Below, piece after piece: positions 11,379-21,375 of a stretch of DNA of 64,000 nucleotides (the first letter of the stretch is position 1; every line of letters starts with the position of its first letter). Made by a program: the position numbers and the translations under genes. The notes below the pieces were generated by a model that did no database searches, had not been told where the DNA came from, and saw nothing but the letters and a program-made list of their open reading frames with translations. The stretch lies in NCBI GenBank assembly GCA_027946365.1, contig JAPEUQ010000003.1, positions 1,426,001-1,490,000 on the forward strand, given 5' to 3'. The DNA is from Kalmusia sp. IMI 367209 (lineage: Eukaryota; Ascomycota; Dothideomycetes; Pleosporales; Didymosphaeriaceae).

Positions 11379-12671
11379 ATGTCACACGAACACGCAACGC
11401 ACCATCGCGCCAAGTTCGCAGACCGTAAGCCCCAGCAAGATGCATATAATTACGAGATGGAGACCTATGAAAAGGGTCTCTCATATGAGCGTCCACCTCT
11501 TACCTTCCAAGCTGCTCAATGGGAATCGCTAGCTTGCGACCGTATGTCCTCAGAATCAAAAGGCTACGTCTACGGCTCTGCTGGGTCACGCGAGACCGAT
11601 GACAAGAATAAAGCAGCATTCAAGAAATGGTCGATTGTTCCTAGAAGATTAACAGGCTATAAGAAGTTCCCGGAATTGACGACAGAAATTTTTGGTGAAA
11701 AGCTGCAAGTTCCAATCGCAATGGCGCCTGTTGGTGTATTAAGAATCTTCAATCCGGATGGAGAGATCGCGGCCACAAAGGCAGCAGCAAAAGAAGCTGT
11801 GCCGTACATACTCAGTACAGCAAGCAGTACAAGCATTGAAGATGTAGCAAAGGCAAATGGTGAAGACGGGCAGAGATGGTATCAACTTTACTGGCCGAGT
11901 CGCCAGCATGACGATATCACTATTTCGCTCCTCCAACGCGCGAAGAAGTCTGGCTTCACGACGCTCTTCGTCACTCTCGACACTTACCTCTTAGGTTGGC
12001 GCCCTTCGGACATGGACAATGGGTACAATCCTTTCTTACGAGCGGACCAGGTTGGCGTCGCACTTGGCTTCTCGGACCCTGTATATCGCAAGCAGTTCAA
12101 GGAACAGAACGGGGCTGAAGTGGAGGAGAAGATGGGTGAAGCGGCTGCGGGTTGGATGCGTACTATTTTCAACGGCTTCAGCCATAGCTGGGAAGACGTG
12201 AAGTTCTTGCAAGAGCATTGGGAGGGGCCGATCGTCCTTAAGGGCATCCAGAGCGTCGCTGATGCGAAGAAGGCTGTCGAGATCGGAGTTCAAGGTATCG
12301 TCGTCAGCAATCATGGAGGCCGGCAGCAGGATGGTGGGAACAGCAGCTTAGGCATGCTACCGCACATTGTAGATGCTGTGGGTGACAAACTGAAGATCTT
12401 CTTCGACAGTGGCGTGAGGTGTGGAGCGGATATTGCGAAGGCGCTTGCACTCGGTGCAGACTGTGTGCTGATCGGAAGACCGTATGTTTATGGATTGACT
12501 TTGGGAGGCGAAGGCGGTGTGGGCCACGTTTTAAAGAGTTTGATCGGAGATCTAGAGCTGACATTGCACATTGCTGGCATCCCGAGCGTAAGTAAAAATG
12601 ACCTCAACAGAAGTGTACTCGTGAGAGAGCAGGATCTATTCGAGGGAATCGCAGGGGTTAGCATCCATTGA
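11379..12671 (+). CDS. FMN-dependent alpha-hydroxy acid dehydrogenase/oxidase
   Basis: An intronless 430-aa protein of the LldD/lactate 2-monooxygenase family (PF01070). These enzymes oxidise L-2-hydroxy acids to 2-keto acids using FMN. Seen: MAPVGVLRIFNPDGE (FMN-binding first strand), YQLYWP, LDT, VLKGIQS with the conserved Lys, the signature SNHGGRQQDG near residue 310 holding the catalytic His and substrate-binding Arg, then FDSGVRCGAD and IGRPYVYGL for the phosphate site. The length and the YW after QL suggest lactate-monooxygenase-like members rather than flavocytochrome b2; no cytochrome domain or mitochondrial targeting segment is seen. It follows the SDR and TIM-barrel genes on the same strand. 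Confidence 0.92.
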   Translation: MSHEHATHHRAKFADRKPQQDAYNYEMETYEKGLSYERPPLTFQAAQWESLACDRMSSESKGYVYGSAGSRETDDKNKAAFKKWSIVPRRLTGYKKFPELTTEIFGEKLQVPIAMAPVGVLRIFNPDGEIAATKAAAKEAVPYILSTASSTSIEDVAKANGEDGQRWYQLYWPSRQHDDITISLLQRAKKSGFTTLFVTLDTYLLGWRPSDMDNGYNPFLRADQVGVALGFSDPVYRKQFKEQNGAEVEEKMGEAAAGWMRTIFNGFSHSWEDVKFLQEHWEGPIVLKGIQSVADAKKAVEIGVQGIVVSNHGGRQQDGGNSSLGMLPHIVDAVGDKLKIFFDSGVRCGADIAKALALGADCVLIGRPYVYGLTLGGEGGVGHVLKSLIGDLELTLHIAGIPSVSKNDLNRSVLVREQDLFEGIAGVSIH

Positions 12672-12735
12672 GAGAGATAGACAATTATTGTGCCTCATAT
12701 GAGGAGCAGCCTTCTGATCATATGGATTTTCTGCG

Positions 12736-13077
12736 TTGATCAGAACTCAGCAATCATCACTATGTGTCGGCATCGCCTACGCTTTCGGCTTCATCTTTTT
12801 CGGCTGCAATCTCGCCGCCGCCATCATCCTGTACTTCTACTTGTACGAGACCAACTCGCTATCTCTCGAGAATGTGGACGCCATGTACATTGAACCCAAG
12901 CTCAAGGCCTGGAAGAGCAGCAAGTGGGCCCTCGCAGGGCACTTCGACCGAAAGACGCGTGACACTGCGTCTTATACTGGCAACGACGAGAATCTGTTCT
13001 GGACGAGCCGAGGTCTGCACCTAGTGGAACCGATAGCTTTGGCGATGGAAACGAAAAGGGCACTCCTTCCAAAATGA
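12736..13077 (+). pseudogene. C-terminal remnant of an MFS sugar transporter
   Basis: The frame carries a hydrophobic stretch (GIAYAFGFIFFGCNLAAAI, like helix 12) followed by LYETNSLSLENVDAMY, which matches the helix-12-to-tail region of fungal sugar porters (usual form PETKGLSLEEVD). About 100 residues of cytosolic tail follow, then a stop. Nothing upstream encodes helices 1-11: the FMN oxidase ends at 12671, only about 65 nt away. This is therefore a truncated relic or the leftover of a deletion or rearrangement. Its tail differs from the intact transporter at 6454, so it was a different paralogue. Confidence 0.7.
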
Positions 13078-13586
13078 TGCATCACAGGAGGAGAGGTTGG
13101 AGAAAAAACGAATTCGCTTCCAATCGGTGGTCTCGAAAATGAGCGAAATCGAAATGTGATGGTTTTCGAGGTTGCGTCAACTCTTTACGTGTGATATTTG
13201 GTTGGGTATCGTTTTATTCAATGTTGCGGTTCTTTCCACCGCGACCTTCTTTACGTTTCTTGCTTTCGAGCGCGCGACTTTAAAGGTATCGCAAAGCAAA
13301 GATGCGTAATGACAACGATGCAATCATCAACGTTGAGACCAGACGCGTTCGCAAATTCTAGGTGGGAATGTTGACGCGAAAATGCCGATCTGCCCAGCTC
13401 AGCCACACTAAAAATAGCCCTTGTGGCGCCCTCCTGAGGCGCAACGCGTCATCTGCCAACCCAGCGTGCGTGTCAAACAGCAGAGAACAAAATCTCATAA
13501 ACACTCCTGTCCCAGAGTTATTCATCGCATCACACGTCGCATCACACTCGCTTACACGCCTTCGCTCCACATCTCAAGGCAACACC
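13078..13586. other. non-coding stretch before the M50B gene
   Basis: About 500 bp with no supported gene; it should hold the promoter of the following gene. No motif stands out. Confidence 0.4.
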
Positions 13587-14554
13587 ATGCCGCCTCTCAT
13601 CTCGTCCTCAGATCGCGCGACCCTGGGTAAACTAGCTCGGAGAGCACTAGTCACAGCCGGCCCTGCGCTGGCACATCCGCATTTGACCAAGAGGGGGTTG
13701 TCGGTGAATCATACGCAGGGTGTTACGCTGGGAGTTATCGTTGCGTATGTCGTTGTTATTGCGCTGTTGTGGAATTTGCCGTATGTGAGATGGGTGCTGT
13801 GGCCGTTTAAGGTATGTCTCAACTTCTCCTATTCGATATTTATTAGCTAACTTTTTGGAAAGATGTTGGTTATTGCGTTCCATGAGTTTGGACATGCAAT
13901 AACAGCATGCTGTACGGGTGGGCGCGTGGAGTCAATATCTTTAGATCCGCATGAAGGTGGTGTTACCCATATGCGTGGTGGGAGACAAGCCATTACCCTT
14001 CCCGCAGGGTATCTGGGCTCGAGTTTGATCGGAGCACTGCTCACATTTTGCGGGTTTAACATTGTTGCGAGTAAGATTGCGAGTATTGTGTTAGGCGTGT
14101 GCTTTCTACTCACGCTTTGGTGGGCACGAAAAGACTGGCTTACGATTGTTACGATTTTACTTGCTGTTGGGTTGTTGGTAGCTTGTTGGTTCATCAAACA
14201 CGCTGAGCCTCTGCGGTTCGTTGTGGTAAGTACTACTACTTGAGCTTCACCCTCAAAGTTGAGACTGACATAAGATAACAGCTCTTTATTGGCGTCATGT
14301 CATCCCTCTACTCTGTCTGGGATATCTGCGACGACCTAATATTACGAAAAGTAAATTCTTCCGATGCCAGCGTATTCGCGAAGCGGTACGGCGGCTCTTC
14401 GCAGTGCTGGGGAGTCATTTGGTCAATGATCAGTTTGACTTTTATGATTTGCGGGATCATTGCAGGTCTGGCAGCCTTCAAGCAAAGCTTCCAGCAGCAA
14501 GAAGATGATTCGAAAGATTTCATTCCGACGGTGCGAATGTTGTTGAAGATTTAG
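13587..14554 (+). CDS. M50B-like membrane zinc metalloprotease
   Basis: Exons 13587-13811, 13863-14225 and 14282-14554 join to 286 aa. Helix 1 (GVTLGVIVAYVVVIALLWNL) is followed across the first intron by HEFGHA, the HExxH zinc site (His 82 and 86, Glu 83), and by GGRVESISLDPHEGGVT, typical of the fungal peptidase M50B-like family (PF13398). Several further hydrophobic helices follow, with an SVWDICDD segment near the C-terminus, where such families usually carry a third Asp ligand. It probably sits in an internal membrane; the substrate is unknown. The last eleven or so residues are less certain, because a splice before the stop cannot be excluded. Confidence 0.85.
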
Positions 14555-15577
14555 AAATGGAGGAAATGCACAGGCTTGGTTTGAGCTCCAAAATTGAAAG
14601 ATTTGGCGTTGATCTCGGTATACCCCTTCTCCTTGAGATCCTTTTTGCTATTTGTCGTATTCAAAATGCCAGATATAGGTTATCCATAGTTGAAAATCTA
14701 CCAACATGTCAGATCTTGGTGTCGATTCCGCTCGCCCAGTGGTCACCGGAAGAATGTGCACAAGAAGAGATGATCGTGGGTGATATCGCAGAAGGGTGTT
14801 GATAAACGGTCCGCTTCTGGACTAGCGGCTTGGCACCTGATGGCATCACATCACTCGCTTACGTTTGCGATGGATGTTTGCTTTTTGCTGCATGGGATGA
14901 AAACTTCTGCAGAGCCGCAGCGCAGTCCACGTTTACCTCTGAAAACCTTCTTCATCGCAGACGTCATCATCGCAAGCCGATACGCAGCCTCAATCCCAGC
15001 GCAACATATAATAAATGATGGGCATCCACACAGGCGGCATAGAGTGACCACGCGGCGGCCGTCGCGCATTCCAACCCCGCCCGTCCGCACAGCTGTTAGC
15101 TAATAGATATTCCACAAACAGAGCGGCAGGGCAACGGCCTTTTCTCGTCGCACACACACGCGGACGGATCTCGCGTAGCTGTAGACTCGATGCCCAGAGG
15201 TGCCAGGCGCGAAAAGACTGCAAAGATCGCGCTGGCGCGGTCACGCTGGCGCGAAAGAAAAGCTGGTACCGCGGCGCGGGAGAGTGATGGCGCCTTGCTT
15301 GCTAGGCTGCACGCGGTGAGATAAATTGAAAAGGTCTCTGCCTGCAGGACCCTGTTTGTATTGCTTGCCTTGTTCCTGGTCGCGTCATCTATCCGCTGTC
15401 TTTGTCAATTGTTGCGCCAACGAAGGACTCGCTGAGCCTGCCACCCTCGAATCCGCTTGCGACTGCATTCGACCTTCTCTCCTCCTCGATCTCCTTTGCC
15501 GCCGCACCTAGCCCATAGTTGAGACTTGTCGAATATCACCTTTTGCGACATTTCGAGTGTATACGTATACAGGCAGA
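14555..15577. other. 1-kb intergenic region
   Basis: No gene supported. The right half is GC-rich with pyrimidine tracts just before the DUF3602 gene, as is common in fungal promoters of strongly expressed genes. Confidence 0.4.
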
Positions 15578-16124
15578 ATGACTCAAGAGCGTGTCACTCC
15601 CGACCGCGTTGCTTCCTACGGCCGTGGTGGTGCCGGTAGGTCGCCCTGCACCGACAGGCGAGAAACTGGCTTCGCATTTGCGCCCTCAGAGGCCTAAAAT
15701 GCTTGCGAGAGCCTGCCCTCATAAACTTGCGCATCTGCTAACGCATCCAGGCAACATTGGCAAAGAGGACCCTGCTGCCCACACCACACCCAAGGACCTC
15801 GTCACTCCCACCCTAAAGTCTGAGCACTACACCACCGGTCGCGGTGGCTCAGGCAACATGGCGAAGAATGACCCGAACCGCCCCGAAATCGCGCGTGCGA
15901 GACAAGACGTAGAGGCGCCTACTCACCGTGAGCCAGAAGGTCCGCATCACTATGGGCGTGGTGGAGCTGCGAACATCGCGACCCTCACCGAGGAGGAGAA
16001 GCGTGCCGCGCACGAACACAATCAGCGCAAAAGCGAGGAGGTGCGCCGCGAGGAGGGCGTAGCCGGCAAAGGTCTCGTCGACAAGGGCAAGGAGTTCCTC
16101 CATAAGCTCGGTGGAAAGAAGTAA
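15578..16124 (+). CDS. DUF3602 / Par32-family GRGG-repeat protein
   Basis: Exons 15578-15635 and 15751-16124 give a 143-aa hydrophilic protein. It has three copies of an octapeptide: YGRGGAGN (14-21), TGRGGSGN (48-55) and YGRGGAAN (87-94); the intron falls inside the first copy. This repeat defines PF12223 (DUF3602), which includes yeast Par32/Amu1, a TORC1-responsive protein reported to inhibit Mep ammonium transporters. The C-terminal third is charged and helical (EEKRAAHEHNQRKSEEVRRE) and ends in a Lys/Gly tail. The protein is probably mostly disordered. The intron has a good branch site (gctaac) just before the acceptor. A role in nitrogen or TOR signalling is inference from the family only. 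Confidence 0.85.
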
Positions 16125-17414
16125 ATGGTACCGCGTTATGCGGCATCGGCGTGCGCGTTGTGGCTGTCCATTTTCCGGTTCTTTTCTTTTCTTCCATGCT
16201 CCATTTATGATTATGATATCCCTCGGCACCGGCTTGCCATTTCGACAGATGATTCGGAGGAGTTGGTCGGATTCCCTACAGCTTTCCCACTTCACATCCT
16301 TCAGAGCGAGTAGCGGTTTGTGTGGTAGGTGGGCGTATTATCCCATCATTGATTGGAATCAAAATCTCATCAGCGCTCGGAGTAGCGATCATTTTACCTT
16401 CATCTTCCAGCCAGTCGCAGTGCATACGTAATATGTCCAAGCGGCGCACTCATCGAACTAACCTTGAGATTATGGGAATGCCACGCGACAGTGCAGATCT
16501 GGGGTAAAGGCTCTTCTATCGTCCCGCGAACATCATGCATGGAACGTTTGAGGACGCCATCGGCCAACATGGTCTTGTTGACAATATTCGCAAAGCAGCG
16601 GAGAGCGCAAGCAGTGATGCATGGCGGGGTAGCGGGGTAGAATTCCACCATCACCGACACTTGAACAACCTTCCCACGGTGCTATCCACCAAGGTATGCG
16701 CATGAGCGATGCAATGCGGATAGCCACGGCACACGACCAAGGTTAAACCTACACCTGGGTCTGCCTCGGTCACATGCAACACTGAATGGATATCATGCAC
16801 TGCGCTCTGCTCCGCGACTCCACCCCATGTCTTGATCCCAAGTCTTGCATCCCCTATACCCCGGGCTACATCGGCATCAATCTTATACTCGCGTCTAGAA
16901 AAAACTCTCTAGGTCTCTACTGACCCAAATTCGCCCCACAAAGTATGAGTCCAGTGTTTCAATCTCCAGACGATACATCACATGCCCACCGCCTCACCGC
17001 AGTGTGCTTTCCGCGCTCCCTATCCGCTGGTCACTTCTCCCGGAAGTATCGCCCCCTAGCAGATCTACGGGCTTAGCCGCCGACCGATCATGTACCCTTT
17101 GCGGCGTTGTCCGTCGCGCCGCATGGCGAAAGCTATCTCACGCGGGCGCAACTACCGCTTTCGCTTTGACATGCCGCAATCAACCTTTCATGCATCCGAC
17201 GTGGCTATGCCCGATTGGTCATGTATATCTAGCTGCGCCCGCTCCTGCAAACTTGCTTTTCGAACTCCTGTTGCCACGTTAGCGTTGCTGTTGCGTATCT
17301 CCGCGATACAAGGCTGAGATCACTCCACTTGATCGGCGTTGGATTCAAAAGACTTGTGCTACCCGTCACATTGGACGGGAAGACGAGGGCGTCAGAAAGA
17401 CATTGCCGTGTACA
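16125..17414. other. 1.3-kb intergenic region
   Basis: Only short open frames without motifs on either strand. It should contain the 3' end of the DUF3602 gene and the promoter of the oxygenase gene. Nothing else seen. Confidence 0.4.
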
Positions 17415-18620
17415 ATGTCGACCGTCACCCAAGAGCAGACCGAGACCTATGTGCACTACCATGATGGCGGAATCCCAGGCAAGCGGCGTGTATTGACGGG
17501 CAAAGCGGCAAAACCTACTTTTACTTCGGTTCCCAAAATCGACATGCGCCGAATTTACTCGGATGACATTGAGGATCGTAAAGAGCTGGCGAAGGAGGTT
17601 GGAGAGGCTTGTAGGGATGTGGGATTCTTCTACGCGGTGAATCACGGTGTAGACGAGCAGTTGTTGGACGATACGTTTGAGGCGGTGAAGAGGTATTTTG
17701 ATCTGCCCACGGACACTAAAATGGAGACGCATAATCAAAAGACGGAGAAGTTTAGAGGGTATGAAGCATTTTTAGAAGGAAAGTTAGATCCAAGTACAAG
17801 AGGTGGTGCGTCAATGCTCTCTCCAATGTCCCTTCATGCTCAATTCCTAATGCACCTTAGATCTCAAAGAAGGCTTCCTAATGGGCGAAGACGCCACTGA
17901 CACGGAACAAAACCGCCCTATAACACCATCCACTAGCAAACCGCGAAATCAATGGCCTAGCCATCCCTCCGCTGCCTTTTTCCGCCCCGCAATCTACGCT
18001 TGTAAGTGCACGTAACAAAACACACGCCACGTCCAACCCCCTGACACGAGGCAGACTACAATGCCATGCTCTCCTTCTCCCGCCGCCTCCTCCACATCTT
18101 CGCCCTCGCCCTCTCCCTCCCCGAAACCTACTTCGACGCCGTAACCTCCACCCCGATGACCAACATCCGCGCCGTGCACTACCCGCCCCAGACGTCCGAC
18201 ACCGACGTCGGCATCGGCGCGCACACAGACTTCTGCTGGTTCACGCTCGTCTGCCAGTCCCGCACCGCGCACCCGGCGCTCGAAGTCCTCAACGGGAACG
18301 GCATCTGGGTCCCCGTGGAGCACCAGCCGCACACGTTCGTGGTGAACATAGCGGATTTCTTGAAGCTGGTTACGGGGGGCGAGTGGATGAGCACGGTACA
18401 CAGGGTGCGGAACATGGGGGGCGAGGAGCGGTATAGTTTACCGTTCTTCTTCAGCCCGAATGAGGACGCGAAGGTGAGTGTTTTGGAGCGGTTCCGGAAG
18501 CCTGGGGAAAGGTATGAGGAGTTTGGCGTAGGGGAGTACTTCCAGAAGCGGCTGGATATCGACCGGACGACGCATCTGGATAAGAAGGATGAGGGCAAGA
18601 AGGCGAGGCCGTATGTATGA
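17415..18620 (+). CDS. 2-oxoglutarate/Fe(II)-dependent oxygenase, isopenicillin-N-synthase-like
   Basis: Exons 17415-17805, 17861-18001 and 18055-18620 join to 365 aa. An N-terminal DIOX_N-like part (VPKIDMRR, EACRDVGFFYAVNHGV) is followed by the jelly-roll core. Iron ligands are seen as HTD (near residue 234) and the His of STVHRV (near 290), with Arg-x-Ser in ERYSLPFFF for 2-oxoglutarate. The domain order matches PF14226 plus PF03171. Such enzymes hydroxylate, desaturate or cyclise small molecules. No biosynthetic neighbours are seen, so the substrate is unknown. The middle exon codes a proline-rich insert (about residues 145-165) that is probably a loop. The gene is convergent with the SDHAF1-like gene. 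Confidence 0.9.
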
Positions 18621-18942
18621 TGGGTGGGTGATGGATCTGTTTATGTGAGCGATTTACGAGCAGACAGCGTTGGCAATACCATTGTGGTGGATAATATATG
18701 AGCATATATGTTGTACGTTGGATGCAATGTGGACAGAATCCTGTTATACATGAGAATACAAATATGTCATCCTGAGCGAGGGATTAACGGCCGCAGGACG
18801 ATAGTTTCCAAGGGTTGCTTGCAGTGCTCTGCCGTTTGTCGGTGTCTTTTGTTGCGCGAAGGTCGAATTCCTGAGTTCGCGAAGATGGCTTCAACACGTC
18901 GTGTCTCCTCCAATACCCTTTCCTAGCATGAGACCCTGTGCT
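18621..18942. other. convergent 3' intergenic region
   Basis: About 320 bp between two genes that read towards each other; it should hold both polyadenylation regions. Nothing else seen. Confidence 0.4.
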
Positions 18943-19317
18943 CTACCCCTTCACATCCCTGACACCCACTTCCTCGTACATCTCCAGCTGCCTCCTCCCC
19001 CTCCTTAGCAAATACTCAATAGTCCCAAAATCCTTTCTATCCACAGCGCGATGCTTGTGGAACTCGTTCCTGCACCTAGTCAATGCTACTAAACCCTCCT
19101 TGAAAAACCCCCCAAACAAGAAAGTCCCTACCTTGCCAGAACACGGAAATGCTCGCGATTCTCCTATCCAGCAGTATCAGTATATATAGTTGTGCCGTCT
19201 CCTCGACGCGAAGTGCTACCCCAAAGCACGACTCACCTCTGGCTTCGCCCTCACAGCCCTCAGACACTGGCGATACAGGGTCAAAACATCCCTCTGAAGC
19301 CCGGATAACCTCGCCAT
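18943..19317 (-). CDS. SDH6: LYR-motif protein, succinate dehydrogenase assembly factor 1-like
   Basis: Three short exons (19317-19237, 19163-19132, 19069-18943) encode 79 aa. The protein has the LYR tripeptide at residues 14-16 within LSGLQRDVLTLYRQCLRA, a basic middle, and a C-terminal part (NEFHKHRAVDRKDFGTIEYL, then LLRRGRRQLEMYE) closely resembling SDHAF1/Sdh6. That protein acts in the mitochondrial matrix and helps transfer Fe-S clusters to the iron-sulfur subunit of complex II. The length fits the family (about 80 aa). The central exon is only 32 nt. No open frame of 60 codons or more covers the gene, so it is easily missed. All introns are GT-AG and preserve phase. Confidence 0.88.
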
Positions 19318-20292
19318 GGTATTCCTTCTAGCACGCTCTCTCAGATGCGAGATGGGGCACCCGTCGACATTGATGAAACACCGGGGCAGACGAATGGGCG
19401 ACCGAAGGATGCGTGCGGTGGCAGCGAGCGAGCGGCGAAAACAAATCGAAACAGCGCAGCGCCAGCCCTACCCGCAGGGACCGTGCTTGCGGACTGGGAC
19501 TGCCCTCTTGCCGAGTGAACTAGTGGCGTCGACCGCGAGTTAATTGCAACGTCCTGTCAGATAGCATCTGGAGGGTGTTCAAGTCGGCGGGCAATGCACC
19601 GCCGTGCCGCCGCAATACTGGACGTCATGCACGCCGTCGCTACCGCCGCTGCATATGTTCGGACCAACGGCACAGCGGCCTGCAAGCCCCGCCAACGTAC
19701 ATATTGCCAGCGCATCGCACCGCAGAACCTCACGCTCCTCGTGTATTTGTAGTGGTCGCTGCCGCTCGCATCTCGTGTGTAGTCGTTCCTTGGGCGGGGC
19801 TCATGCTCAGGCTGCGCTTTGCGGCTCCGTGGAGCAATTGCTATATTGCATTATCGACGCTTTCGAGTTAGGAAGGGGTAGCAAGAGTAACTTGAGAGAT
19901 CGAATATTGTGTGGTGTTCCACGAAGAGGCCAATTGAAGCATGTACTTTACCAACAGGTTCGATCAAAGTAGAACAAGATTGCTAATCGCGTACGCAACA
20001 CAACAGTACATTGGAATATGTGTAAAACTCACTACAAACGAAAGCTAATTACAACGACGCCAAGGCAGGCGGGACGAGAGTGCGGAGGAACGGCACAGAG
20101 AGTGTTCCCGCGCAGCAGGATGGTCGGTTACAAACAAGAATTGAGAGGAGAGTACATAAGAGATGAGCGGCAGATGCCTCAAGGTAGAAAGAGAAGGAGA
20201 ACTTGACTGTTGTGTTTGAAAGGGTTGAGTTGGCCATTACTTGGTCACTCAGCACAACCCTCTCCTGCAAAACGGGCATGCGGAAGACATGC
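19318..20292. other. intergenic region
   Basis: Nearly 1 kb with only motif-free short frames. It should hold the promoter of the LYR gene and the 3' end of the low-complexity gene to its right. Confidence 0.4.
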
Positions 20293-21375
20293 TCATTCTG
20301 CCCGCGGTTGTTCATCAACCGGGAAATGCTCATCAAAGCGTTCGATGACTTCATTTCGTTGTGGTTGTTGGGGGTTGTATGGAAAGTAAGCGGAATAAGG
20401 GTTTGGTGACAGTGGCCCCTGTCCTTCCGCGTTGTCCTCTTCTGTCTGCTGAGAATGGTGTGAAGGGGTGTAACTCTGCGGGATGTATGGCGTTTGCGTG
20501 GGAGTCGTGCTGCGGTCTCGCCCATTGTTGTCATTGCCATTACCATTGGCGTCATCGCTCGAAGTGCCAGAACCTCGTCGTCTACGCGACGTGCCCACTG
20601 AGCTTTGCGTTCCTGGGCCTGGTCACATCAGCAAAGATTTCTAAGAGAGCAAGAACCAATTTTGCGTGGGGTCGAAGCTTGACCATGAAAGGACCCTCGG
20701 GTAAGATGGTGAGGGGCGCATCCGAGATGTCACCAGCAAGAAATGCTCCAATATTTTTTGCATCCGAGAATCATTGAAAGAGCTATTGCAAGTAGGCTCA
20801 ATCCAGCGTTGCAGCATAGTCCGCGACAGCTGTCGCAAGAACATGAAGAGTTGAACCTCGTTGCGGCTGGCTAATAGCAAGGCTCTGAACAAGCTAGTCG
20901 TCGGTAGAGCAGCGAACGATGAGTTCCGCGATGTAGAAAGACGAAATCAAAACGTACCACGGTTGCCTCTGAGTCTCCTGCGACTCCTTCTTCCTCTTTG
21001 TTCTCGAATTCGAGGCATATCGGAAGGGTGAATGTACGACCCGAGTTGAGGTCGGGTCGGAGTTGGTGTTGGAGATGATGACCTACGGGGCACCGCGTTC
21101 CCGGCCACCACAGCACCTGCTACCGAATATGTGCCGTTTCGCCATGTTATCTGACGGGGATTTCTGGCCGATTCTTCTTCTTCGCTGATATCTAGTGAGT
21201 TAGGGTGAGGATCAGACTCTCTCCTATTGTCGTCAAAAAGGGCCCCCACAGCAGTGAAATCGGTCTCGGCACGTCCGCTTGCCTGCGGATCAGGCGACGA
21301 CTCTCGGGGAACATTTTGAATACGCGCTTCAAATCTTCCGAAGTCGAGAGAAGAATCTTGCGATCTTGGAGACAT
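20293..21375 (-). CDS. hypothetical Ser/Arg/Pro-rich low-complexity protein, exon structure unresolved
   Basis: Two exon-like blocks are clear. The first (about 21375-20956) is rich in Ser, Asp, Glu, Pro and Arg (DEMSPRSQDSSLDFGR; RRSSSPTPTPTRPQLG) and ends near a GTACGT donor. The second (about 20623-20293) is a Gly/Asn/Ser/Gln-rich tail ending FDEHFPVDEQPRAE. Direct splicing of the two keeps frame (acceptor tgaccag) but needs a 333-nt intron. That stretch holds coding-like segments in two other frames (SLLAIALSMILG; LTILPEGPFMVKLRPHAKL), separated by a six-base A/T run at 20754-20759. The gene may therefore contain a membrane-anchored middle part interrupted by a frameshift. The start is also uncertain: coding-like residues continue upstream of the ATG at 21375. 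No family recognised. Confidence 0.45.
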
